Below, in pieces: positions 38,101 through 47,500 of a stretch of 64,000 nucleotides of DNA (position 1 is its first letter; every line of letters starts with the position of its first letter). Origin of the DNA: Monocercomonoides exilis. Lineage: Eukaryota > Preaxostyla > Oxymonadida > Polymastigidae. The stretch spans positions 248,001-312,000 of the forward strand of contig LSRY02000037.1 of assembly GCA_001643675.2 (NCBI GenBank), given 5' to 3'. The notes beneath the pieces are model-generated. The model did not search any database. It was not told where the DNA came from and saw only the letters and a list, made by a program, of their open reading frames with translations. The position numbers were made by a program, and so were the translations under genes.

Positions 38101-38558
38101 GAAATGTTGTTCATTGCAACTCCACTTTGGCCACAGCAGATTGGCGAATAATATTCTTTTCCGAACATTTCCAACAAGCAATTCGAAAGAAAAAGAATCG
38201 ACCTTTCGGCATTAAGTGCTGGCATTCCACTGAAATGTGTTCTTATTGCTATCGTGTGAAAATAGATCGATGAATTTGCCAACATTATGCAAGACTCAAG
38301 CTTTGACGAAATTATTGCTTTTTCCAGACAATCATTTTTCCTCTGTTGAATTTCGACAGAATCATTCTTCAAATTTCCCTCAAAATCGTTTTCAAATAAA
38401 TTATTCTTTTCATCATCGTTCAATTTCGATGGATTGTATTCCTTCCAGCTCATTTCAGCAAATTTCGAATAATTTTGTCCCTCGAATACAAACGAATTTG
38501 AAAAGACAAAAAACACACAAAATAAAATAGAACATCGAAAAGCATAAGGATGCCACAT
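26178..38558 (-). CDS. Giant receptor-like protein: beta-helix ectodomain, one TM, cytoplasmic pseudokinase
   Basis: Intronless frame of 4,126 residues; I take ATG at 38558 because it opens a signal peptide (MWHPYAFRCSILFCVFFVF). The ectodomain (about 30-3675) is a series of pectin-lyase-like right-handed beta-helix repeats with GGAI/GGG and FxxC/FxxN turns. A Cys motif of the form CGxxxxPCxT recurs eight times, at about residues 555, 898, 1293, 1698, 2087, 2451, 2758 and 3147 (for example CGFEDYPCKT, CGYAGYPCET), marking modules of roughly 310-400 residues. One TM helix (about 3680-3702, VIIIVLVVILLIVLIVSIVV) is followed by a basic stop-transfer. The 424-residue tail ends in a kinase-like domain with RWKAPELV (APE) near 3990 and VFSIGMMVWECVT near 4010, but with the HRD loop replaced by LSPHIVLF and no DFG, so it is a predicted pseudokinase. 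Such proteins are numerous in oxymonads; an adhesion or sensing role at the cell surface is inferred. Confidence 0.88.
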   Translation of the reverse strand: MWHPYAFRCSILFCVFFVFSNSFVFEGQNYSKFAEMSWKEYNPSKLNDDEKNNLFENDFEGNLKNDSVEIQQRKNDCLEKAIISSKLESCIMLANSSIYFHTIAIRTHFSGMPALNAERSILFLSNCLLEMFGKEYYSPICCGQSGVAMNNISAINNGNCNVLPCLVSTTTAQEKSKIDVGFVEMASSIFSDIVMSSTSPFVGSELFSQVDVHMCEFMNITARQKPVFAAKSILKQTLQKNVVSGCLFSNCANTFDGVIVGAERGSGFVSMNTTFSEAKNSYKDQPFTSPLPSFISGDIVFVGCTFTNCSSSDRNGGAISVTGSANLNVTDCSFSDCRARNDKDSYTRGGAIYQNNQLEGIIVNTNFSKCYVNMTTDSFGGAICLFYGLLKIYGSIFSNCNTDRYCGALNCEQGTLQLCSSSFSNCESIGYGGTIHTYCLKEKSFATDCCFSNSHAQGHSGAVSLTIPLGTSILLIKYCFFENNSAASNDGHDVHYSDTNAIRVTSDCIKYSFSRSNKSNRVTTNVDRSEWLPDPNASPDPILVNSAKSGGDHNDCGGTDDECRTIGFAMNQWVSFKHHSIRLVSECFEETEIEVGGRSVLLKKSDGLDRVNISSHTESESLFFVEYGSLEMELFTLIHSSSISNNSFLFQVTGMFGFVHLDKCVITSDVPDGIFNRPFLSAEEGRISLDDCEVKNIVFSDCCLLSTSNCGEICVHGGNITEIVRKVGDGALILKIFKGEERLEWKNTTVSGCRCLNGNGGMAALSLAEGSQLSIGKGGLTTAMRNCVANDGEGNAQNGKGRGGCIYLKLTNAADDFVISNPGFENNSALFGKDVYVCSPNLKASVTRERIAYYSSLFSVDEAMGTDEGTPEVVIPLVYCLRERGERVNVGSNGVDVGVCGFEDYPCKTMQFSLAQQEKVHKLTIASSYSLLECLSLRGDEEYSISGVSGKPEISVVGNGSEQSGVIEVMSDVGISLVSLSLEAWLQSSQTAVFVVGEEVEGSLQISSSLVKGSSSVSEIGYSLIAVKNGKAELNDVEVGSLTFKEPMIICAQMGTKVKAVNLVCTDVLSAESGLIKAESDSELLISGSKFESTGRNKGSVININKARNSIVNRTIFSGCLLSSGDGGAIQGVIGQGQKLEVEGGEMNVVCEKGNGGGMKIVMEKDSIFYVGIEGLAKLKGCQAGMIGDKGGYGGGIWLDCVKSTGNFRLKNVEFAGCVANKCGKNMFVKTEKMGNVIDSTRIGFGPDLLKEDEIAGTEKEDEVYVIPLVLFLREDVSEVAVGGANKKDFSRCGYAGYPCETVQYGIAQWKKASGISLKISESGILGSELLLASGSSTFRGAELEARLDVYENITVNQSAMIEVSSNCLFESLFFVVPESLNGREWLMKMSTETLNLTNCQYSVRSASFVSVGLVLCVGGKMEICGLSVNEVEFRLHPLMRIEEEAECNMNESILNGVITNGEVSVIELHSSGLLTLAKTTMSGKKDRASGGGMICDVNGKTLTVEDCSFCGICMSMQNGSTLNGNIGDENSVVVRNSTFDDCSANDGCGGGIMVTLSGEGMLRIGEEGERMDVKKCNARDLSKEKEGRGYGGGVFVRIVEEAYDVILRSFSFGQGEERNGADNGGNNIFVEANELKKIATDTVFDFSFAKSEEEMPNLKDMMGFEGGNKSQAIPLVLLFRNFSSPAFVGNDGINGKLCGFSDYPCADVLFAGKTIFGQGSAIIRLLPQYEITNQLRFEEQEMKIDVEEIGVEVVIASNGSINGEGFIETRSATTFGKMMFSVPSSMPDSKSALFVCFSSSLVMNNVSFIARTNVVSFSLVKVVGGESSLVGVKVRDVKFSINSFLVIQGNGTSAQLNGMELKGVNGEDVCGLIHVNSGGSISIVNSSEKGAGMKNGAVLCFDGSCGIQLRNNSVTAVSREVGSGGGVVGRAGEGKVVDMKECSFETIVCAEEGAKGGGLVVHVEKGGTLKFEGNSVKFNEVSESGGYGGGMFLELEDTDLSYSMQKNRFGENKALLGRDVYVACEDVRRMLNEILWEGSVNEEDERERFWVYDGSVEPAINVSILVILFPESPKIMFVDGAKVNKKECGFEETPCKDVGYAFSLMNDSHSTIRVIGNTTLDADIARNSSLAIQGRGLTKPVIGVGGGGHITLVSSPIFLSIRSLSFELPATPTTAGYEEFLKIEGGQCLISECVFGVENGIESGIEKESCVWIVKETDGKLDIKSVSVVGIGFQMRKGIADVERGVISLSEVEIKGVSTEGKSLIYGGEGAEIVLSNVRASGCSIENGHLLEAKKARNVEIVNESCFEGWGVSVVNGGMMWCELGGDDKLLMKNSTVRNWSVDGEDGRGGGVYLHIGNDSSNNFVFENLLFSENSAREGKDMFVFCKALNISVSPIRFCFVAENGEEGSESDLWGIDESHYFEPVNLRLFLVQPHSECVYLSVEGYDAIGCGLEEHACQTLWRGVQNIKSGKDNSEIVILEKAHVKDGSDVSGIRIRSAQDEVHSSLLFEEKGEFNGDGAIVNSKKSEFVFVDFVFPHSLRNGVKALILSESTNGDMNMSNCIFECSQQETVEFAMLEMNGGEVTLDWCSFKGKMVFGSQPLKLAGTVRMNNCSFQAVASAQNGKGGLANVILENEAELQVKNCTIQKCECLTEGGRGGGLFIDCKKSKIARSVLFGAVIFEGNKADVGENLFVESFDLNSTVTTDTFDFDFESLKSNSNGFVGSDKVFNETDLFRFVVGYRSERIYVSDEGHDVARCGSAEDPCQSWWKGVRQMSEGADKRWIFILGKVELNEVFEMTDCSIEAWDPVEDEVSKVKIMIENDVNESRKACLWNKNTARIARVEFEMEGEYDNEEKAVILSENGSLSLVNCSIEGLAEKRIQMLVSFVCVREGVLEITNFDVSNLNCEKSLLVVSGRCESRIVELVIKGLSLNEGSVIEVEGASRSKQEQAKSMKSSPTILLEKCHVKDVKKDVGGACVIDSSANKESLKLVANRSAFDECRSSNSEEGGAILFVLKREGSLRIEESTLNQCGCSTAKGRGGGIYVDAAVSGDLDMQFVKDGFDSNVARVGRDLFVKCVDIKKQINETQFNLDLREGSYNRYNAIYGMDETEFVDEPMNLIEFIVTYQNDVIFVTSNISKGSEDSKNCGTQKQPCATLEYALQHLSYEFNSQLVIIEEGRISAELELCNVTISSRSEQHAKVGVTSGIHESAESLLSCTDKVLLTRLFVLFESSFAMAHGSFLRSEAGVAQIVSCSFSCEETTRNDESDLLLILLSATGNGSLSMEEVNITRFSFVSQLIVVESNACLKCSSISIQDVSCRKGLMCLSSHGKVTLEKMEMSNVLSNEGSAIQVHSSDIDRNGDEEERTEIETSQLVCENISVPLTSSVIACDELKNSFVKIENSSFVSYSSSPERGSLVMMSACRKVSMNLCKFGVNRQAFDVIVNDEGEDICEWNGSLVDFGECHVVLKDTTVENSSEGGLSISGGQVMIEEGWFMNNNPMIGKYPSIRRNIICSDDATVNVVSLKGGDGAKENSSLWMLNKGCKAEGTLEGLKSVLFIPVLDSVSMAEEGAVMSLSFRGALFIPCKLGFEIVTRMGSTKLIEKWEFSEGDFGSETEVHSSISSAMITSSPDESEVAAAIIFGEKNAETDLFVLKNRSEPQIRGDGKLVEGGKGKSFSSTVIIIVLVVILLIVLIVSIVVTIRWKKQKRRTEELEIIVEDTVKKDPKAFEMVTMEMSPEEQWRRAEREAEKKNEERIKKRVYEKSLGHSESSEHLLSESGSTEYILGRDSDKIPDWALEKEEEEEIRKRSPSPSISSTSTTSTTDSDSTFVRSECLCPTTSSMSNLVDAMACSSPHEKLIVDLRDSLFMLLHGRNEKKEMAIGTLEEREVTAAQIMFWVANGVLHCFDELKVALQSLDGLSPHIVLFSEHMVICIAMHSDCSTDSDSSSISSSTTVVTSASDDEEDSLPSSAFEDEDEFKKECLRWKAPELVSGAKKHATKKTVVFSIGMMVWECVTLKMPFGEYDGSGAGELIVEGVRPSMEMMEGSRLSGCVKECVLQKGRERPELGRLKREFFGYFPSGATMVTATDAIGLYEGSDVFYGSGGICSSSSSDSGSTCTEMGG

Positions 38559-39965
38559 TTTTCTTGAAGGCAAAGAGTGCAGGACAACTTTTGAAGCAAT
38601 TTGTTTGACTGATCCTGTGAGATATAATATTAAGATTTGAATTCCTGAATGCCCTTTGTTAATAAATTGAAGCAATCAAAAAAATAATTAAAAAATAAAA
38701 TAAAATCTTTGTTATTCCAAATAAATTTTTTTAAAAATGAATAATACCTGTTTCTCTGCTAAATAAGGCAAATACATCAATTAGAGTGGAATTCTTTTCA
38801 ATTTTTGAACAATCAAGATGAACAAAAATAAAAAGAAAATACAGAAAAAAAAATCCTCCTTTTTTTCCCCTTGCAAAAGCCATTAGAAATGGCAGTTACA
38901 GAGAAATTAATATCGTTCGTTCAAACCATTTTTGCTTCAATCTCCCTATGATGAATGAAATTATATGCATTTTGATAGAAAATAAAAAATAAATAAATAA
39001 AATATGAACAATCGATAACAGTTTCGAAAAGCACACACAACATTCATTACTAGAGATGAATCGTATAAAGGTGAGGAATGCAGGCATTCTCATTCCAAAA
39101 ATTACCAAAAATGAGGCTTTTCGCGTCATTTGCTCATAAAATGCTTGAAGAAGAAGTATTTTTAATTTTTTAATAAATTTCATAATGTCTTTTCTTTCAA
39201 AATATTTTAAAGCTCCTTTTGATTCGATATGCTGCAAAAAAACATCAGATAATTATTTTTTGTGATACTCCGCTTGCAACTTTCGAAAATCCTTTGTTAT
39301 AAGCAGACAAGAACAAAAATGCTTCTTTCTTCACATGTAAATTGTTTTTTGTCTTTTTAGCTTTGTATTATTCGATAAATCGTTTTTCTTTGATTGAATT
39401 ATTTATGTTATGGTGCAAATAAATAAAGCTTTATCAATCAATCATCAGAAAAAAAGCAACGCATGTTATTCATATAGAGTTTATTCATTTCATTAGAATT
39501 TTAAACGAAGTTTTTTGAAGAAATTAAACTTTTATTTAATTATTTTCCAAAGATTTTGAATATTGTTCCTTCGCTTGACAACGGAACTCTTCAAAAATAA
39601 ATGGGCATTCATGTTGATTTTGCGAGAAATAATTTGCAAAAATTTTTTTTAAAATGCAATTTATAAATCAGCTTATTTCATTTACAAGATAAATAATCCA
39701 TCAGATTCAACATCAAGTGAAAAATGAAAAAATGTGTTTATAACTCGAAGCATTTCACTTTCTCTCAGAAAATACAGAAAAAAAGGTTCGACAATTAAAA
39801 ATGAAGGAATCTTTGTGCCACAACGCAAAAAGATTTCATTTTCCTGAACTCAAAACAATTTCAACAAACAATCCTTGAAACGCAAAAACTTCAGCTTTTT
39901 CTTTCTTTCTTTTCTTTTCTTTTGAAGCAGATACCATGTTGTTGCCCAATAGGAGCTGACGCAAT
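38559..39965. other. AT-rich intergenic region
   Basis: Upstream region of the receptor and downstream region of the phosphoesterase. The 113-residue minus frame at 38896-39237 has mixed composition (YFERKDIMKFIKKLKILLLQ) but no match I can name; it could be a relic. Confidence 0.4.
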
Positions 39966-40940
39966 TTAGTTGTCAGATTTCATTTCAGTTTGATCTGGAC
40001 TGGGCTCGGAAGAAGCATTCGAAGAAATCGTTGATGATGATGATTTTGATGTGGGTGCAGACGAAGACGATGGAATCGGATAGTCAAACACAATTGGCGG
40101 GTTTGTCGGCTTGTAGTCTTCATCCACGCTCGAAGGGTTGATGTAGACTGTCTCTCCATCGAAGCTGATTCCGTAGCCATCGTGGAAGTGCCCAAACACT
40201 GCCACTTTCGGGTGGATCCGCGTCCGAATCTCCTCCAGCAGATCCACATCCCCTTCGTGCGTGCCTGACGGAATTGTATCGCCTCTGCCCATCGGCGGGC
40301 CATGCGTGATGAGGATGTCAATCCCTGCTGGAACTGTCTCCCACTTCTTTTTGCACTCTTCTCCACGAGCCAAGTTGAACGCCCAATCATAAAACCACGC
40401 CTGATACGGCGACCCATATATCCGGATGCCTTCGATGCACGTCTCCTTGTCGTGCAAGTACGTGCAGCACCCTTCCAGCTTCGCAATTTCCTCCGAAGGC
40501 ACAAGCTGCTTTTTGTGCCCAAATCTCTTCCATGACCGCTCATAAAACCCTGCCTCCATCGAGATGTCGTGATTTCCCGCAATCACAACCTTGTGCTTAA
40601 ACGGGACATTTCTCATGAACTCTGCAAAACTGTCGTTCTCTCGGTCTTGCCCTGTCATCGTGAAATCCCCGCTGTGAAGAAGCACATCTCCCTCCGGCAG
40701 GCCTCCGCTGATGTGCCCATGCCTCCCGTGCGTGTCTGAAATACACACAAAACGCAGATACCCCTCGGGCTTTGGCTGCTCCTTCGGGTTCTTCACAACA
40801 TACGGAATTGGCTCCACAAACTTTTCGCGCTTTTCCAAAACGCTCCACGCCAACGGAGTAACATCATGGCGGAACGACTTCCAGTCCAATTCTTCGTCGA
40901 TGCCTGGAACCTTCTTTTGAGTTAACTGAGTCCAAATCAT
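39966..40940 (-). CDS. Calcineurin-like metallophosphoesterase, MPPED1/MPPED2-type
   Basis: Intronless frame of 324 residues from ATG 40940 (MIWTQLTQKK...). All metal-binding motifs of the class are present in order: SDTHG (D69, H71), SGDF (D92), AGNHD (N123-H124-D125), THGPP (H213) and GHFHDG (H251, H253). Spacing and the YGSPYQAWFYDWAFN segment are characteristic of the MPPED (239AB) family, which hydrolyses phosphodiesters such as cyclic nucleotides with two metal ions. A short Ser/Thr-rich tail (about 290-324) follows the fold. Base composition is distinctly higher in GC than the flanks. The protein looks complete and catalytically intact. Neighbours on both sides are on the same strand but widely spaced. 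Confidence 0.93.
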   Translation of the reverse strand: MIWTQLTQKKVPGIDEELDWKSFRHDVTPLAWSVLEKREKFVEPIPYVVKNPKEQPKPEGYLRFVCISDTHGRHGHISGGLPEGDVLLHSGDFTMTGQDRENDSFAEFMRNVPFKHKVVIAGNHDISMEAGFYERSWKRFGHKKQLVPSEEIAKLEGCCTYLHDKETCIEGIRIYGSPYQAWFYDWAFNLARGEECKKKWETVPAGIDILITHGPPMGRGDTIPSGTHEGDVDLLEEIRTRIHPKVAVFGHFHDGYGISFDGETVYINPSSVDEDYKPTNPPIVFDYPIPSSSSAPTSKSSSSTISSNASSEPSPDQTEMKSDN

Positions 40941-41510
40941 CAAAAGATGTGAATTGATAAAAAATTAATATTCTGTTATGGTAACGTTTGATTAATTTTT
41001 TTTTTTTTTGATATAATTTAATTTTCTTCATTATTCAGCAATAAACCACATTTTATAAATGTCCCTATTCCTTACATATTTAGCAAGTATCTTTGTTGTT
41101 ATAGATGCATTTCAATTGAACAAATGTATTTAATCGTTTCAGTTGCTGTTTGGATATTCTTCAATCAATATGGAATATCTTTTGTTTTAAATAAAACTTG
41201 TCAAATGAATAAAAGAAGTTGATAAATATTATTAACTTTTCATTTTTTGTTTTTTGTATCTTTGTTAACATTTTGCTTCATTTGATGTTGTTATTTTTAT
41301 TATTCGAAAGAAAATGCCTTTGTTTTGTTGAACTTAAAAAAATCATTTTGAAAAACAGTGAAAAACGGATTGAACAGAAAAACCAAAAAATCTATCTTCA
41401 TCACAACAAAAACAAAAAATGGAAAAACATGAAATTTCACAACTATTTTTTGGAATTCATTCATTTTTCATTTCTTTTGTTTTTCCTTTTCAGTTGGACG
41501 TCAAAGTATT
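40941..41510. other. AT-rich intergenic region
   Basis: Lies between the phosphoesterase start and the stop of the giant LRR gene, both on the minus strand, so it must contain the phosphoesterase promoter. No element is identified. Confidence 0.45.
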
Positions 41511-44500
41511 TCACAGAGAAAATAGTTTTGAAAAAGCATTTGCAGCAGAGGGTGTGGTGAAAGAAAAAGTGTATGATTCTCCGTTGAGTATTTGGTGCAG
41601 GGCAGAAATCAAATTCTGGTTGTCTGGTTGGTCAGAAACAGAATGTGCAATCAGCTGAGAAGAATGAGCAATATTCGAAAATGTGCCATTTCCTTCAAAG
41701 CATTTTTCTGTCTGTCTTTCACTCACAATCTCTGAAAAATCGCCCATTGGAAGCGTTAAGGTATTCACAGAACATTGAGAATTGGCTCCTGTCTCATTCC
41801 TGCTTGGATGCTTCCTCCTGAACAATCGAGGAAGAGGGCGACAAGCCATCGAAAGAGAGAAAGATCGATTCATCATGAGCTGAAACATCCAATGCATAGG
41901 GTTTGACAGCTTCCTCTGGCACACTCTTCTTCGCCATCTGCAGCTGTTGAAAGGGACACACGAATGCAATTGGAATCCTGTTCCACTCACCGATGTGGCA
42001 TAAGAAGCTTGTCTGGAGAGCGAGGCAAGTGCTGATGGAAGAAGATGGTTGGAAACATTCTGTGGCAAAGAGTGGATGGAATTCATTCCCAAAAGTGATG
42101 TTGTGCTCAAGGCCGAAATGTCAGAAGCTTTGTGAACAACTGTTGGAAGGTGGTTGAGCGATGCAGAAGAAGAAGGAATGGCTTTTGTGGAAGGAATAAA
42201 AGTGACTGAAGCTCCTGCAATCTCCATTGTTCCCTCATTTGCTGTGCGAGACGAGCTCATTCTGCTTCCAGTTAACGCATCGTGCGCACCAGCTGAACTT
42301 GTGCCATTGCTTTCAATATTACTGTTGGGAAGGTTTATGTTTGTCTCCTTTTCATTGAAAGAAATCACTTTCGGAGATACTCGCAGACTTCTCTTCAACT
42401 GAAGAGATTGAAACTCAATCAGCTGCTTGTAAGCAAAGATGAAGACTGATTTGACATATTTTTCGAAGCAAGAAGACGAAACACCGTTGAGCAACACAGA
42501 TGCAGAGCACAAATAAGAAAGAGTCAGTGGAGAGAAAGAAGCGAGAAAAGGAGATGACGATGAAGGAGAAGGAACTGCTGCTGATGAACAAGAACGTTGT
42601 GAAGAATCAGCAGGAATTGTTGAGTTGTTTGATGGCCTCAGCAAATTCACAAGAAGTGAACAGGAATGGAATGAAACTGCATCACTGACTCGTTTTTCGT
42701 TCAAAGTGGAAGCGATTGTGTGAATGTTGAAAGAGCTAAAAATGGGGTGGAGATTGCAAACAGGAGAAGACTGGATGGAGGAGGACGATTGATGTGCTTT
42801 CACAGAAGTCTGAATGCAGTTCGAGATCTGCTCTCCAACATTCACACTGGAGAAGGAATTCGAACCCAAAAGACTATTTTCTTTGTGGAAGGAATGAGAA
42901 AGAATTGGAGGTTCTTTTTTGGCTGAGAATGACGAATCAAGAAGAGACAATCTTTTATCCAAGTTGCTTTCAAGGTTTGGTGGTCTGTTGATGAACGATA
43001 GCAAACGATAACCGAGGAGAGAAAGAGGAGAAGATGAAGATGAGAAGGAAGAAGAAGAATTCAAAGTAGATTTCTGTTCAGGTTTATTCATTTCGGTGAT
43101 TGAGATGAAAGAAGACGCAGTCAATATCACAAATGGCAGTTGAGACACAATAGTTGAATTTGAGTTGAAGTTATGATTCGAATCATATTTGGAGAATTGA
43201 GCAAACTGGGCGAAAGGAAATGGATGAGAAAAAGACGGAACAACAACAGGAAGAGTTCGATCAGCATGAAAGGCAGAAACAGGAAGGAGTTTGAATGGGG
43301 AAGATGGAAGTGATGGAGAAGGAACTGTCACAGATGAGCTTGTTCCGAAAGATAAGGCGCTTAAAGAAGATGAAGGAGGAGAGAATGATGAGAAAGAGGA
43401 TGAAAATGAGGATGACTGCAAAAAACTCTTGTTCAGATTGGATAGATTGCGCACAACTCGTGCAACTGGAAGCGAATACAGCGATTTGAGGTGAATGGCT
43501 GTGCAAATAGGACTGCTTGCATCGCAAGAACTCTCAGAGATCGATGAGATATTCGATGTTTTGTGCGAATTTGCATATTTTTTATCTTCAACTTCGTTTT
43601 TAATTGCATCTTGCTTCCCTTCCATCTTTGCTTCCGAATGCGAGCAATTTCCGCGTGCAAATGAAACATGCAGCAAAAAAAGTGAGTCTGAGACTGTTGA
43701 GCTTCTCTGCCCAATTCTGTCTTTATCTGAATGCTCAACGAAACCGGAGGAATTGGAAAGCTTTGACTGTCTATTTGACACAGATGGCTGATCAAAAGAG
43801 AAAGCATTTCTCGTCTTCTTATTATTTTTGCCACTGATGCTGTTGCCATTGCCACCTTCATTGCTATTTCCTTTTAAGTTGATTTTATCCTCCTGCCAAT
43901 CGTGCAAGTGCTTCTCGATTTTCACAACGAAAAATGAGTCTTCTTCAAAACTCTTTTTGATCAATGCATACGATGTGTGTATTCTTGTCAGCACTGATAA
44001 ATGCGCCCTCAAAAAGGAGCGGAAGCAGACAGGACATCCAAAGAAATCAATGAAACTCGACGGAACCACAAAGCGGCGCAGAAGAAGATACGAAAGCGAA
44101 ATGGGCTGGCTTCGCATGAATGGCCTTGAATGAGATGAAAAATGCGAGTGAAATCTTGTGGGTTTGTGAGAATCTCCTGAAAGTGCAGTAGCTTTCAGTC
44201 TATTTTGTGGAACAGAATGATCAGTTGTTGACTCAATCTCTTTTCTTCCTTTGCTTCCTCCACCTACCCTTTCCATCTGCCCACTTTTCTGTCTGTGCCA
44301 AACATCTTCTCTTTCTCTCGCACTTTCTCCAAATCTTGTCTCATATCCCAATTCTCCCATCCCAAACACTGGCGGAAGCCGTGCCTGATGCAGCTCAAAG
44401 GGAAGTGAAGGGACACACACAGCGTCTGTCACATAAAGTGCAATCAGATCGATGGACGAGGCAAAAAGGCGAGTCTGTTGCTGATGGAAAGAATGAGATA

Positions 44501-47500
44501 GAGCAAATGAGGGAGAAACCATTTTGTTGGAAAACAGTGCGGGAAGCTGAGAAAAGAATGGATCGTGCAAAAAATCAATGAAGAGAAGAGGTTTGCGGAG
44601 ATGTGAAGAAGAAAAAGAAGAAATATTTGAAAAGAGGAGAGCAGAGGGATGAGAAGAGTCGGAAAAAAACGGAGCGTCAATAAGCGACAAAGCGTTCTGT
44701 GTTTCTCTGAGATTCTTCGTAGATGAATCAGAATAATCGCTTTCTTCTTCTTCTGCTTTTCCATTAACTTCTTTTGATTCTTTCGTTTTCAGCTTGCTTT
44801 CTCCAATAGCCTCAGATCCACTCTGGCGGCGCGCAAAATAAACTGGAGGAAATGAATTCCTCTTTTGCTGCGCTTCTGAAGAATCAGGCGAATGAAGCTG
44901 GGTTTGTGATAACTGCATATTGTTGAGTGTTTCTGGTTTCTGACTCTGGCGGAGTGGAGAAATGGGGCGATATGATGAAGATGAGAAAGAGGAAGAGGAG
45001 GAAGAAGAAGGCAACAAAGAAGAAGCTGAAGAAGAAGGAGAAAGAGAAGACATTCTGGGGAAACGAAGAAAAGATGATGAAGAACGACGAAGAGATAGCT
45101 TCCCTTCTTCTTTGAATTTTGTCTCAATACGAGAATGAAGAATTGGTGAAGGAGAGCCCGTCTGGCTGTGAATTCTTGGTGAAATCCTTTCAATTTCACT
45201 TCTTCCATTTGTTTCAGAATTATGCGAATTAAAAGTTTCACCAGGTGAAAGCAAAACCTGCTTGTCATTCAAAATGGAAGGATTGTTGCATTCATTAGCT
45301 TCTGAAATGTTGATGTTGCTGCCTTTGTATTCTCTCACTGCTAACACTTCAGAAATGTCTTGTTGTTGTTCCGATGACGAATCTGAAGTGAATGATGATG
45401 GTGTTGATGAGAAGGATGTTGAATAATAAGAGTTATAAGATCCATCTGTTTGTGATTCATCAATTGATAAAGAATAAGATGATTGCAAATCGCTATCGCT
45501 TTCATCACTTTGAGAGGAATATGAATCGTCTTCTGAACTTTTGAACAATTTTTCACCATCTGAAATATCTGTGCTGTCATCGCGTGTGATGAAATGAGTA
45601 TTTTGTGTGACGAGGTCATAGTTATATCCCTCGTCCACATCTTCATCACCCAACGTGGAAATCGAACTGGAAAGATCATCCAAAGACATTGAATCTTTTC
45701 GGGTTTCCTTCTTTTTTCTGTTGTGGTGCATTCGTGAACCATTGTTTTGGTCATCTTCATAAGGAGAATAAAACATCGTGTGTTCGATCCTGCCGAATGC
45801 TGTTGGATCAAAAAACAGATCATTGTTCTCCTTCGCATTGTATTCTTCGAATACGCTATGTTTCGGTGTGAAATACAAATCTTGCTTAAATTTCACTTCT
45901 GTCTCATCCTCAATCTGATGTGAATTCTTCTTTGAAAGTGTTTCTGACAATTCACTGTTGCGTCTGCTGACAAGTTGATCCCTCACTTCACTTGATGATT
46001 CCACATGTGGAAGTGGCTCAGAATTCGGGTAATAACCTGGATGTTTGTGGAAATTATATTCATTGTGATGATGATGATGATGATGATGATGCCTATGTTT
46101 GTGATGTTGTTGTTGAGAGTTGTATTCAGTATCGCGTGAATGAGAATGAGATGATGACATCCTGTTGTGAATATGGCGATTGTTGTGTGAATGTCTGTGA
46201 TTGTTATGATGAACAAGATGATGAGAATTTCCTTCCTTTCTCTGTGATTTTTTCACCTTCTTTCTGAGATGCGATGGCAAAAGCGAATAAACAAGAAGTT
46301 CTTCATCTTCTTTTCTTTCTTCTTTCTTTTGTTTCTTTCCATTTTTCCCTTCTCTTCCTGATGATTCATTTGCACCATCAAATTTTTCTTTCAATTTCTC
46401 CTTTTTCTCCTTCTCCTCCTTGCCCATGGCATAGAATGAAATTGTTTTCAGCTGCGGAACAAACCCATGTGGAACTTCTTCATTCAAATTCGCTTCTATT
46501 CGAAGCTGCTTTTTCATCTGCCGATATTCCATCGACTGCTTCTGACTCGCCAAATAGGAGAGAACAGGAGGAAGATGGGTATCTTCCTTCTGTTCCGTTG
46601 CAATTGGAGGAATAAACATTGACTTCCTTTTCGAAGAAGATGACGATGACGACGATGAAGGATTGGTTGATAGAACTGAAGGTTTCGCTTGTTCTTTCGG
46701 CTCTGCCTGCACTTTCATTCTTTCAAGCTCTGCGAATTCATCTGCTTGTCCTTTCACCACCGAAAACAGAAGCTGCCTGAGCGGAACATTGTTTCTCAAA
46801 TGCGACAAGAAATGAGAATCCTTCAGCAACTGAGACAAATCTGTGGTGTGTGCCAGTGCAAACAGTCTGCGAAGAAAGAGAAGATAATCAAGATTCTTCG
46901 CTTCTTCCTTGGAGTTTTCTTGTGGACTTGCTGCGCCGTTGGGAACATTGTTTGCTTCTGAGCTTCGGGAAGAAGAGTGTGAAAGGCCGCTTTCTATTGA
47001 GTTGTGCGAGCCATATGAATCAAGAGATCGTTCAGAGGAAGAAGTGATATTTGAAGCATTTGATACATTTGTGACCGTTGTTGCAACAGATATGACAGAT
47101 TGAATGGATGGAGAAAGAAGACGGAGTTGTGAAGAGGAAGGAGAAGAAGAAAGGGAAGAGAGAGCGGATGATGTGTGCGGAATGGAAGATATTTCTTGTT
47201 GAGATTCGCTTCGAAGAGGAGTTGGAGAAAGAGAAGGGGAATTTTGTGACGTGTCAGTCATATTGGATGAAGAATATGAAGTTGAATAAGCAGAAGAATG
47301 TTTTGGCATTTCTGGCTGTACAAGTTTATCTGTTGTGTATTGCTTCTTCAGAATAGACGGAACAAGAACAGTTTTCGTGTTCAAAAGCGAAGAATTTGCG
47401 CTTCCAATCGTTTGGCTTGTTGAGGCGGTATTTGTATCTGCACCTGTTTTCGTTCTGTTTGCTTCTTCAATTTCACTTTTCTCCTTTTCTGCTTCCTTCT

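Noticed and set aside
26016-38530. Many plus-strand ORFs of 60-310 residues opposite the beta-helix receptor
   Set aside because: Antisense shadows of a long, compositionally regular coding sequence; none carries a recognisable motif.
38559-38675. N-terminal extension of the receptor frame to 38675
   Set aside because: The extended start is TTG, and the ATG at 38558 immediately opens a good signal peptide.
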